From Bdellovibrio sp. (GTDB lineage: Bacteria > Myxococcota > SpSt-1050), in the NCBI GenBank assembly GCA_020725805.1, contig DYEF01000072.1:1-64000 (forward strand): a stretch of DNA of 64,000 nt, written 5' to 3'. Position numbers and translations under genes: made by a program. Of this stretch, positions 53,531-63,500 are shown piece after piece. Under the pieces are notes generated by a model. It was given only the letters and a program-made list of their open reading frames with translations. It did no database searches and was not told the DNA's origin. Every line of letters starts with the position of its first letter. Within the stretch, counting starts at the first letter, position 1.

Positions 53531-54348
53531 TTGCAGTAAAACTCCTCTGCGTCGAATACAGGGCCCTCTTTGCATATGTGGAGCAGCCTGCCTCCTCTGG
53601 TCTCCACCGTACAGCCCAGACATACTCCGGTCCCGCAGGCCAGATGCGATTCAAGACTGATATATGTCTTTATTCTGCCTGTCAGTGATATATCACAGAC
53701 CTTTTCGATCATTATATCGGGTCCGCAGACGTAGCAGACAGGACTCTTCTTCCCTTCATAATCGAAGAGGAGGTTTTCCTTGACCTGACTCGAATAGTTA
53801 CCGACTGCATCCTGAAACAGGTTTGTTACAAAACCCTTTTTACCCTTTTTGCCGTCTTCGGTTGAGATATACAGTTTTGTGCTGAGATTCTTTATCCTGA
53901 GAAGATGGATAAGTTCATCTGAGTTCTTTACTCCGTAAAAGAAGTGAATCTCGTATTTTTTTTCGAAGAGTCTGGTTGCCAGAAAGAAGAGCGGGGCAAT
54001 ACCCCTGCCCCCGGCGATCAGAACGGCCGTCCTCTTATCTTCGGGTATTGGAAAAGAATTGCCGATAGGCCCCCAGACCGGAAGCATATCCCCTTTTTTC
54101 ATGTCCGAAAGTTCTTCTGTTCCTCTCCCAACAACCTTGAAGAGAAATTCGATATAATTTTTTTTAAGGACGCTGAAGAAATTGTGTACGGATATGGGTC
54201 TTGCAATGATGGTATTGCGTGGCTTTAGCATAAAGAACTGGCCGGGTTGAGGAGGTGTCATCTGATTGTCGTATAAAAGTGTAAGAAGTACATATCCTGC
54301 CTTCAGGTGTCTGATATGTGCGACTTTGAGCCGGCTGTAAGTAATCAT
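53527..54348 (-). CDS. pyrK: Dihydroorotate dehydrogenase electron-transfer subunit PyrK
   Basis: An FAD/NAD ferredoxin-reductase-like fold: PGQFFMLKPRNTIIARPISV binds flavin (RPxSx), IAGGRGIAPLFFLA near 110 binds NAD. The C-terminal [2Fe-2S] site is HLACGTGVCLGCTVETRGG plus a later Cys in LLHICKEGP. It passes electrons from PyrD to NAD. It precedes pyrD with a 4-nt overlap and follows rimI with a 4-nt overlap. Confidence 0.94.
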   Translation of the reverse strand: MITYSRLKVAHIRHLKAGYVLLTLLYDNQMTPPQPGQFFMLKPRNTIIARPISVHNFFSVLKKNYIEFLFKVVGRGTEELSDMKKGDMLPVWGPIGNSFPIPEDKRTAVLIAGGRGIAPLFFLATRLFEKKYEIHFFYGVKNSDELIHLLRIKNLSTKLYISTEDGKKGKKGFVTNLFQDAVGNYSSQVKENLLFDYEGKKSPVCYVCGPDIMIEKVCDISLTGRIKTYISLESHLACGTGVCLGCTVETRGGRLLHICKEGPVFDAEEFYCK

Positions 54349-54803
54349 ATATAACGCTCCATTACAATAGCATCCTCATCATTGTCAACATAATATTTCT
54401 CTCTTATATAAACCTCCCGGAATCCGAATTTTCTGTAAAAAGTTATTGCACCTTTGTTCGAAACCCTGACCTCGAGCGTAATCAGCTGTTTGGAATTCAT
54501 CTCGGCGTAGTTTATCATTTCACCCAGAAGCATCGCCCCGGTCCCCATTCTCCTGTATTTCGGTCTTACGGCAATGTTAATCAGGTGAATCTCGTATGGA
54601 ATATCCCAGTAGATAATAAAACCTGCCGGGTCTTTATTTTTACGTGCAATAAAGAATCTCGAAAAGGTATTGGTGAGTTCCGATTCGAAAGTCTCTCTCT
54701 TCCATGGATACTGAAAGGATTCATTTTCGATTATTACAATATCATCTATGTCCTTTTCGGTGACTTTGGTGAAGATTATGGGAAAATTCTCTTCCTTTAT
54801 CAT
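54345..54803 (-). CDS. rimI: RimI-type N-acetyltransferase
   Basis: The 152-residue GNAT protein has IVIIENESFQYPWKRETFESEL, FIIYWDIPYEIHLINIAVRPKYR-type strand 4, and RRMGTGAMLLGEMI, the acetyl-CoA loop (R-x-x-G-x-G/A). EVRVSNKGAITFYRKFGF is the RimI family signature. It probably acetylates the N-terminus of ribosomal protein S18 or similar targets. It sits inside an operon of unrelated biosynthetic genes. Confidence 0.9.
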   Translation of the reverse strand: MIKEENFPIIFTKVTEKDIDDIVIIENESFQYPWKRETFESELTNTFSRFFIARKNKDPAGFIIYWDIPYEIHLINIAVRPKYRRMGTGAMLLGEMINYAEMNSKQLITLEVRVSNKGAITFYRKFGFREVYIREKYYVDNDEDAIVMERYI

Positions 54804-55444
54804 TTTGGTATATACAGATATCTTATCCTGTAACGGTTTTTGAGTTCCTCGAGATAGACTGATGCAAAATTCTTCTTCTTTTCTGTCCTGAGTTCGTTTT
54901 TGTATCTGTTTAGTGTCTCGGTGTCCGGCGGGGTAATGGTGCCTTTGGCCTGTATATATTTATTCAGTTCATCTTCATCGACCTTTATCTTCTCTTCTGC
55001 CATTTTGTTTATAAAATCGTCTATCATAATGTAAACGGCAAGGGTCCTTCTGAATTCGGTCTCACTCATATTGATGTCGGTAAGAAATTTTTCGAACTCC
55101 TGAGGACTGCCGAACTTTGTCTTTGTCTTTGAAAGCAGATTCTCGGCCTCCTTCGTAAAGAGATTCGGTTTGTATTTCTTCTCTTTCCTGAGTTCGAGAG
55201 AGACAAGTTCACGGTTGATCATAAGATTAATCATAGCATTGATGAATCCGGAATCACCGATCTTGTAGAGTGAGGAAGGTCCCTCGGAAATTACAATCTG
55301 GATTTTCGAATGTGCATCAAGGTCGAGCAGGGTAATCGCCTCCTTTTCAACCTCAACTATAGTCTTGTCAATGAGAATCTCCTGTGAATTGTTCGGAATC
55401 GAAAGGACATGAATGATTATTGTAAAAGCAATCAGGTGATTCAT
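54800..55444 (-). CDS. Exported SurA-N-terminal-like chaperone without PPIase domain
   Basis: A short signal peptide is followed by EILIDKTIVEVEKEAITLLDLDAHSKIQ, the opening of SurA/PpiC N-terminal domains. Helical segments follow (MINLMINRELVSLELRKE; SETEFRRTLAVYIMIDDFINKM). The usual parvulin domain is absent: the 214-residue protein ends after the helical core. It could act as a periplasmic holdase for outer-membrane proteins. First gene of the seven-gene operon; all joints downstream are overlaps of 4-17 nt. Confidence 0.75.
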   Translation of the reverse strand: MNHLIAFTIIIHVLSIPNNSQEILIDKTIVEVEKEAITLLDLDAHSKIQIVISEGPSSLYKIGDSGFINAMINLMINRELVSLELRKEKKYKPNLFTKEAENLLSKTKTKFGSPQEFEKFLTDINMSETEFRRTLAVYIMIDDFINKMAEEKIKVDEDELNKYIQAKGTITPPDTETLNRYKNELRTEKKKNFASVYLEELKNRYRIRYLYIPK

Positions 55445-55498
55445 TATCTGATTCCGGGTTTCATTTGATATATGTCTGTTATCATTGGAAATCCAAAA

Positions 55499-55571
55499 TG
55501 GGCGCTACAGGAATTGAACCTGTGACTTCCACCGTGTGAGGATGGCACTCTGACCGCTGAGTTAAGCGCCC
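55499..55571 (-). tRNA. tRNA-Val (anticodon CAC)
   Basis: On the minus strand the sequence folds into a full cloverleaf. The acceptor stem is GGGCGCT/AGCGCCC, the D stem ACTC/GAGT, the anticodon stem CCATC/GGTGG with loop CTCACAC (anticodon CAC), and the T arm ACAGG/CCTGT with loop TTCAATT. The discriminator base is A and CCA is not encoded; T-rich sequence follows. It lies 54 nt upstream of, and in the same direction as, the rimI-pyr operon. Confidence 0.95.
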
Positions 55572-55756
55572 ATTAATCCGTACTTTATGCCACTTGATAA
55601 ATCAGTTGTCAAATGTTTATAGAGGAAGAACATAATTTTATAAAGCTTTCTGCATTATAAAAAGCCATTGCGGACTGATTGGTTTACTTATCTTTCTGAC
55701 TGGTGCCTGTTTTTTATATGAAATATAAGCCGGTGATACTGTGTTAAAAATTAAAT

Positions 55757-55784
55757 TTGACTTTATACTGTGTTTACCTATACT
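55757..55784 (+). promoter_or_regulatory. Sigma70-type promoter of the PHP-like lipoprotein gene
   Basis: TTGACT at 55757-55762, a 16-base spacer and TATACT at 55779-55784. The RBS GGAGGT lies at 55795-55800 and the start codon 24 bases after the -10 box. Confidence 0.55.
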
Positions 55785-55807
55785 AAAATATAACGGAGGT
55801 TTTAGTA

Positions 55808-57256
55808 ATGAAAAAACAATTATCTGTCGTCGTCTCTCTGCTAATTCTTATTTCCTGTTCTGATTCCTCTTCGTCAAAAGATGTCTTCTTGTCTGATGCA
55901 ACCGGGGATGTTTCGGCCGCTGATGTCGTTGCGGATACAGGTGAGACCACCGATAATTCTGTTACGATGCTGACAGAATGGGACCCGGCACTCCCGGGTA
56001 CTGAGAATCTGGAGAAGACGAGGGATTATCTGGTCGCAAGGGCGATTATTCATGCACACTCTATATATTCTCACGACGGGTGTGACGGCAATTCTGTTGA
56101 AAACGGCAACCCTGAGGAGAATTGCGTATTGCAGCTCAGGGATGCAATATGTAAGCTAAATCTAAATGCCCTTTTTATGACAGACCACGCGGGTTCACTT
56201 GCAGATGAGGAGGATTTCCCAAAACTCTATTATCCGAGGGAGGGAGATACTCCGATTATTGAAAACGAGATTCAGACAGGCAATAAGCTAAATTGTTCAA
56301 ATGGTGCCAGACCGATTATTATGGTCGGTTCGGAAAATGACATTATGCCAATCGGGATAACAGCACATCCTTCACAGGATATTACAGAGAGAAAGAAGAT
56401 TTACGATAGTGTGGACGAGTCGGCAATTGAGGCTTTCAGAAAGGTCAACGGCGTAGTGTGTACTGCTCACTCCGAGGGGAAGGAAGATGATTACCTTATT
56501 AATTCTACTCTTGATTGTATAGAAATATATAACTTTCATGTAAGTATTCTGTCTTCCAGTGGTCTTGTAGTGCTGACGGATTATATGAATCAGCCCGAGA
56601 AGATGCCGCATCCGGACCTCTCTTTTCTGGCATTTTATGAACCATTGAAATCCCAGCTGACCAAATGGTATGCGGCTGTTGAAAAGAGAGATGTCTCTGC
56701 TTTTGTCGGCACCGATATTCACAGAAATGTGGTAACAAAGATAGTTGGTGATGGGGAGAGACTTGATTCGTACAGAAGATTTATGAGATGGTTCAGTAAC
56801 TTCCTGCTGGTAAAGGAGCATAAGCCCACCGAATATAAGTCTGCTGTAAAGGATGGAAGGCTATATGTTGTTGCAGAGGGACTCGGGACACCGTCCGGCT
56901 TTGATTTTTATGCCGAGACAAAAAGCGGAATCGTTGAGATGGGGAAGAGAGTCAAGAAGGCAGATTTTAATAAATTTGTAATCAAACTTCCGGAGGTTTA
57001 CGGAATAAAGAATGCTGATACTTATATTAAGGCCAGACTGTTTAAGATTCAGGGAAAGAGCGAAACAGAGATTTTGAGCCCTGTTGCAAGATCCGATAAA
57101 AAGATTATCGAGGTGTCCGATGGTATTGATGAAGGGGTTTACGCAGTTCAGATTCTTCTGACTCCGATGCATCTGAAAAGGGTTTGCAAGCGATATGCAT
57201 CCGATTATATCAAGGAATTTGTCTGGATTTACTCAAATGCTATAAGGGTCGAATAG
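55808..57256 (+). CDS. Lipoprotein with PHP-like phosphoesterase domain
   Basis: The lipobox ISC(S) gives Cys18, followed by a Ser/Asp-rich linker (about 19-55). The domain begins ARAIIHAHSIYSHDG near 78, with the HxH of a PHP metal site. LFMTDHAGS near 125 and VVCTAHSEGK near 220 add His/Asp ligands, and FVGTDIHRN near 300 provides the D-x-H. These are the PHP metal-ligand positions in order, although GSENDIMP replaces the usual GxExx. PHP proteins hydrolyse phosphoesters with two or three metals. A beta-rich C-terminal region follows. GGAGGT supports the start. Asp-rich linkage to the lipid anchor is shared with other lipoproteins here. Confidence 0.72.
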   Translation: MKKQLSVVVSLLILISCSDSSSSKDVFLSDATGDVSAADVVADTGETTDNSVTMLTEWDPALPGTENLEKTRDYLVARAIIHAHSIYSHDGCDGNSVENGNPEENCVLQLRDAICKLNLNALFMTDHAGSLADEEDFPKLYYPREGDTPIIENEIQTGNKLNCSNGARPIIMVGSENDIMPIGITAHPSQDITERKKIYDSVDESAIEAFRKVNGVVCTAHSEGKEDDYLINSTLDCIEIYNFHVSILSSSGLVVLTDYMNQPEKMPHPDLSFLAFYEPLKSQLTKWYAAVEKRDVSAFVGTDIHRNVVTKIVGDGERLDSYRRFMRWFSNFLLVKEHKPTEYKSAVKDGRLYVVAEGLGTPSGFDFYAETKSGIVEMGKRVKKADFNKFVIKLPEVYGIKNADTYIKARLFKIQGKSETEILSPVARSDKKIIEVSDGIDEGVYAVQILLTPMHLKRVCKRYASDYIKEFVWIYSNAIRVE

Positions 57257-57531
57257 ATATACGATATATTAAAATTTCCATTTTTTGGTTTTGATTAAAA
57301 TAATAAAAGTTACTAATTAGTGTCAGGCAGACTTTTCGGTTCTGTGTTTTAATTTGTTGGTTTTATTGCTGATTTTCACACAGGTGCCAGGTAGATATAT
57401 CTTCGATATATCTTCCGGATATTTCTGTCAACAGGTGTTGCTTTTGTGTATTTTGAAAAATCTGATTGCTATTATTCCCTTGAAATAAGTTTATCCTGAG
57501 TGTATAAGGAGGGGAAATTCAGGAGGTTTTA
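57257..57531. other. Intergenic region with two dispersed motifs and a hairpin
   Basis: It carries AGTGTCAGGCAGACTTTT (57319-57336) and AGGTGCCAGGTAGA (57382-57395), both copies of the dispersed motif. Directly after comes the 21-nt palindrome AGATATATC-TTC-GATATATCT (57393-57413), a 9-bp stem without a T-run. The promoter of the next gene is near the end. Confidence 0.55.
57480..57508 (+). promoter_or_regulatory. Sigma70-type promoter of the alpha-2-macroglobulin gene
   Basis: TTGAAA at 57480-57485, a 17-base spacer and TATAAG at 57503-57508. The RBS AGGAGGT at 57521-57527 precedes the ATG by a few bases. Confidence 0.55.
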
Positions 57532-60500
57532 ATGAAAAGAATATCCTTAGTGCTGTTTGCTGGTCTGATTGCTTTATCTCTTTCGTTTACCTGTGGCGGG
57601 AACAATACAGATGCAAGCACTGGCCTTAATGCAACGGAGGCCAAAAAAGGTCCTGAAAAGTCTGTTTCCGAAAATGATATGAAACAGATTGTGGCTGAGT
57701 ACAAACCCGAAAAGATATACAAAAAGGAGAAGTGGGAAAATATAAGTGAACCCAATGTTGCCGAGTGGGATAAGGTCAAAAAACTGATGAATGAACAGAA
57801 GTATGAAGCTGCCTACTCGGAACTCGAAAAAATTCTGAAAAAGTTCAGGGAGTCAAATGATAATGAGAGGGTTACACACACCCTTATGAAGATGGTTCAG
57901 CTCAGGATGTCCCTGCACGGATATGAGACAGCAGTAAAATTCTTAAAGAGCGAAGAATGGCCGGACGGATTATATTCACAGATGGTTCTCAATCTGTATT
58001 ATGCCTACTCCCTCGTAAACTATTACAATGCCTATAGCTGGGAAATAAACCAGAGGGAGAAAGTGGAGACAGGAAAGGAGATTGACCTTAAGAAATTTAC
58101 AAAGGATGATATCTATTATGAGGCACAGAAGGCATATCTGAATGTGTTCGGGAGCAGGGAAGAGCTATCGGGTGTCAAGGTAAAAACATTTTCAAACTAT
58201 ATTACTCCCAATTCATATCCTGAAAGGATAAGGGGTACATTGAGGGATGCTGTTTCATATCTTTATACAGATCTTCTGAACAATACCAGCCTGTGGAGGC
58301 CAGAGGAATTAAACGAAGTCTATGCCCTGCCTCTGGGTGATATGATTTCGGTAAAAAAGATTCTGGTTAATCTGAATGACAGAGATACACATCCTCTGCT
58401 GAAGATTGTTTACATACTTGATGACCTGTATGAGTGGCACAGGTCGAAAGGTGAGGAGGAGGCCGCTTTTGAGGCTTTTCTTACGAAGATTGAGATTCTC
58501 AACAACAGATTCACCTCACTGGAGGATAAGGCAAGGATTAAGGAGTCTCTGGAAAATAATCTTAAGAAGATCGAACACCTTGAGTGGTGGTCTGTGGGTA
58601 TGGCAAAACTTGCGGATTTCTATATGTTGGAGAACAGACCGGACTCTCTGATAAAGGCACATAAGGTCACGGTTGACTGTCAGAAGAGATTTTCATCTTC
58701 GATCGGGGCAAAGATGTGTCTGAGCAAACAGAAGAGCATTGAGTCACCTTCTCTGGAAATTTCAGGTATGTCTGTGGACAAGACAGATAAACGGTCTGTA
58801 ATGATATCGTACAAAAATCTTACAAATGCATATTTCAGGGCGTTCAAACTGGATTTCTTCTCTCTTCTGAATAAGGCTTACGATTATTATCTTTATCCTC
58901 AGTATAAACAGCTGGATGATATCGTATTTGGCAACAAACCGGATTTTGAATGGTCTGTCGAACTGGAACAGACCAAAGATTTCCAGATCCACAAAAAATA
59001 TATTACGCCGCCTTTTAAGGAGAAGGGTCTGTATCTGATAGCTGTATCTGCCAGAAAGAATTTTTCCAAATCCGATAATGTAATCAAAGGTGTCTATATG
59101 GTTATATCGGATATGGTTATTGAATCGCGAAATGATTATGACAGTCTGCTCAAAATCAGGGTAATTGACGGGGAGAGCGGAAGTCCGGTAAAAGACGCTG
59201 AGGTCTGTCTTTACAGATATGACTGGCAGGGCGGTCACAAGAAGCATCAGTGTAACAAATCAGATTCTTTTGGGAGTGCAAAGTTTTCCGAATCTTATCA
59301 GAGCAGTTCGTATTTTACGGTTGTAAAAAAGGGGAATGATTTTACTACCGATATGCAGTACAGTTATTTCTATAAGCCGGGGACTCCTTATCCTTCTGAA
59401 AGGACTCTGGTCTTTACCGACCGTTCCATCTACAGACCACTCCAGAAGATAAAGTGGAAGATTATTCAGTTTTACGGTGATTATACAAAGGGTGATTATA
59501 AAATTATGCCGGACAGAAAACTGGAGGTCTTCCTTTATGATTATAACTCTCAGGTTGTAGAGAAGAAGGAGGTAACAACCAATGAATTCGGTACTGCCTC
59601 AGGTGAGTTTAATATCCCCAAAGGCAGGATTCTCGGAAGCTGGCGTATAGGCACCGCCTGGGGGGCTCAGTATATAAAGGTTGAAGAATATAAGAGACCA
59701 ACTTTTGAGGTTACTCTTAAAAAACCCGAAAGCCCTCTGAGACTTAATAAGGAGGCCGAGATAACAGGAGAAGTCAAATATTATTTCGGACTGCCGGTAG
59801 CGACAGGGAAGGTAAAGTATGTTATTACCCGTCAGGCAGAATTTCCTTTCTGGTGGGGATATTATATCTACTATTATTCCTATTATGGTTTTTACGGGTA
59901 CAATCAGAATCCGCAGACTATAGCAACCGGGGATGCCGTTCTGGATAAAGATGGGAAATTCAGGATAAAATTCGTACCGGTTGCAGACGAAAGGCTCTCG
60001 AAAACCAGTAAAGGCACATCTTACAGGTACAGGATAAATGTGGATGTAACCGACGAGGGGGGTGAAACAAGGTCTGCTGAACAGTCATACAGAGTAGGTT
60101 TTTCTTCAGTTGAGGCAAAGATATTATCGGATATGAAATTTTTTGTCTCGGGTGAGAAGGACAACAAACTGAAAATATTGCGAACAGGATTAAATGACGA
60201 ACCCAAATCAGGTAATGGTAAATATCGTATTGTTCGTCTGAAAGAGCCGGACAAGACAGTAATGCCTGCCGAAATGCCCAGTGAATTGCCTGATTTTCTG
60301 AAAGGGCAGGGATTCGAACAGTATATGCATAAAGACGACAGTATCAAGGCGAGATGGGAGCGCGATTATCTGGTTGACAGAATTATTTTCGGTCTTAAGG
60401 ATGACATTCAGGTATCTGCAGGTGAAACAGTCCATAAGGAAGACGGGGAATTCTCTGTTGATATATCTGTATTGAAGGCAGGACTCTATAAAATCTATTA

Positions 60501-63500
60501 TGAAACTACCGATGATTTCGGTGAAAAATACGAAACCTTTAAAACCTTTATAGTTGCTGATTCTGTGACCAGATTCAATCTTCCTCTTGTCTTTTATGCA
60601 CAGAAGAATTCGTATAAAGTAGGAGAGAAGGCGAGATTTCTGATAAATTCCGGGCTGAAAGCACAGGATATCTATTTATACCAGTATCAGTCCGGCAAGA
60701 CAGAGAAAGAAGAGATACTCAATTCCGGAAAAGATTCCCCGTTATATGAACTAAATGTTGAAGAGAGAATGCGCGGGGGATTTGTACTTTATTCTTCTGT
60801 CTACAATGACTATCAGACAATACAGATGTATGAGTATATCACAGTACCGTGGGACAACAAGGAATTAAAGATCGAATTTGTTACTTTCAGGGATACAGTC
60901 AGGCCCGGCTCGAAGGAGACATTTAAGATTAAGGTAAGTGCGCCTGACGGCGTTAGGAATCTGAACAAGATTACTGAATTGTTGTCATATATGTACGACA
61001 GGTCACTGGATTACTTTACTCCTCACACATATACCTCGGTGCTGAGTCTGTATCCTAATAAGATATCTCACGGATATGTGAGGAGCAATCTAATGCAGAC
61101 CCATCCTTACTGGGTAAGTGCCAACGGTTTTAATCCCATTCCGGCAATGCTTTATCTCACGCCTGACTACCTTAAGTATATCTCCGGTTACGGAATCGGT
61201 GGTCCGGGTTACAGACGCAGAGGTAAGATAATGTTTGATAGTGTGGATTACGAAGGCAAATTGATGGGAGCCTCCGATACTGCAAAACCGATGAGAAAAA
61301 TGGCAAAGACGGCTGTGGAGAGTGTAGCACCGGCGGCAGAGGAGAAACCGGCTTCGGGAGGCGGGGGAGCACCGAAGCAGGCTCTGGCATCGAGAGGGGC
61401 AGCGGGTTTGAAAGAAGAGACTCAGACAAAAGAGGCGGATAAGAATATGGAAGACGCAAGAGATGGTAAAGAAAAGGCTGTTGAACTTCGCTCTGATTTC
61501 GCCGAAACTGCATTCTTTTTGCCTCATCTTCTATTAGAATCGGACAATACTGCGTCGATTGAATTTAAGGTCCCTGATTCGGTAACTTCGTATAATCTCT
61601 TTGTTCACGCGATAACCAAAGACCTTATGGGTGGTTCGGTTAATAAAGAAGTCAAGGCGGTAAAGGAGATTATGGTGAGGCCTTATGTCCCGAGATTCTT
61701 ACGCGAGGGTGATGAGGCAGAGATCAAGGTTGTAATCAATAATGCGTCTGACAAGGAATTGTCAGGTGAGTTGAAGTTCGAGATACTTGAAATAGGCACA
61801 GAAAAGAGTCTGGTATCCGAATTCGGACTTTTGGAAAAGGATACTCTTAGGAACTTTACAGTTAAGCCAAAGGGTTCGGAAAATTTTGCTTTCGGACTTA
61901 AGGTTCCGGTCAAGATTGACCTTGTAAATTTTAAGGTCACCGCACGTACAAAGGATTTCTCGGACGGCGAACTCAGGCCAATACCTGTATTGCCGGGCAG
62001 GATGCATCTTATTCAGAGTAAATTTGTAGTCTTAAAGGATAAATCGAGTAAGACGATAAAATTCGATGACCTCGCCAGAAAGGATGACCCCACACTCATT
62101 AATGACCAGATGGTAATTACTGTTGATGCACAACTCTTCTTTACAGTTCTTCAGTCTCTGCCTTATCTGGTAAATTATCCTTATGAATGCACGGAGCAGA
62201 CACTCAACAGATTCGTCTCTTCTGGCATAGTAAGTTCGGTTTACAGTACGCATCCGGCGATTGCGAAGATGGCTGAGACATTTTCAAAGGAACGCGATAC
62301 CAGATTCGAAAAATGGGATGCACCTGACCCGAACCGCAAAATGATGCTCGAGGAGACCCCATGGCTGAATATGGCAAAAGGAGGCTTCGAAGCGAAGGAG
62401 GACCTTGTAAATATTCTGAACCCTGAGATTGCAAAAATAGAGAGAGATATTTCATTGAATAAACTCAGGAAGGCCCAGACCGCAATCGGAGGATTCCCCT
62501 GGTTCCCGGGAGGACCACCGTCACCTTATATTACACTTTATATTTTGTATGGCTTTTCAAAGGCACTTGAGTTTAAGGTAGATGTCCCGAAGGATATAAT
62601 CTTACGGGGATGGCAGTATCTGCATCAGCATTACATTACGGAAATATGGCCTTATGCAAAGGCTCACGACTGCTGCTGGGAGACAATAACTTTCCTGAAT
62701 TATGTCCTTTCAAACTATCCGAATAGTTCTTATTACGGAGGAATATTTACAGCCGCTGAAAGGGAAGAGATGCTGGATTTCAGTTTCAGACACTGGAAGC
62801 GGCATTCACCATATCTCAAGGGCTATCTGGCACTAACGCTTGAAAGGATGAACAGACATAAGGATGCGGTTCTGGTCTTCGAAAATGTTATGGATTCAGC
62901 AAAATATTCTGAAGAGGAAGGCACTCACTGGGCTCCTGAAGACAGAGGCTGGCTCTGGTACAATGATTCCATTGAGACACATGCATTTGCAATCAGAACC
63001 TTACTTGAGGTGATGCCAAAAGAGAAGAAACTGGACGGGCTCGTACAGTGGATTCTTATGAATAAAAAACTCAATCACTGGAAATCCACAAGAGCTACTG
63101 CTGAAGTAATTTATTCACTTATTAAGTATATGGAGGCAAATAAGACGCTCGGGATTAAAGAGGAAGCAAAGGTCCTGATAGGTAAGGACGAGTACAGATT
63201 CATCTTCGAACCCGATAGGTATACAGGGAAGAAGAATCAGATAGTAATTCCTAAAGAAAAGATAGACCCGGATACGACATCGAAGATTACAATTGATAAA
63301 GTTACAAAAGGGTTTATGTTTGCCTCTGCTACCTGGCACTTCTCAACAGAGAAGCTGCCGGATGCCGAGCGTGGAGACCTGTTTTTTATTTCACGTAAAT
63401 ATTTTAAGAGAGAACCGTCACCGAAGGGGTTTATATTAAAACCGCTTGAAGATAGTACAAAGATTGCGGTAGGAGACCAGATTGAGGTGCAGATTTCAAT

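Noticed and set aside
53531-53623. N-terminal extension of PyrD
   Set aside because: The family starts at MKELTTS-like sequence; the extra codons lie inside pyrK and have no RBS.
57393-57413. Palindrome as intrinsic terminator of the PHP-like gene
   Set aside because: It is AT-rich and not followed by a run of T on either strand.
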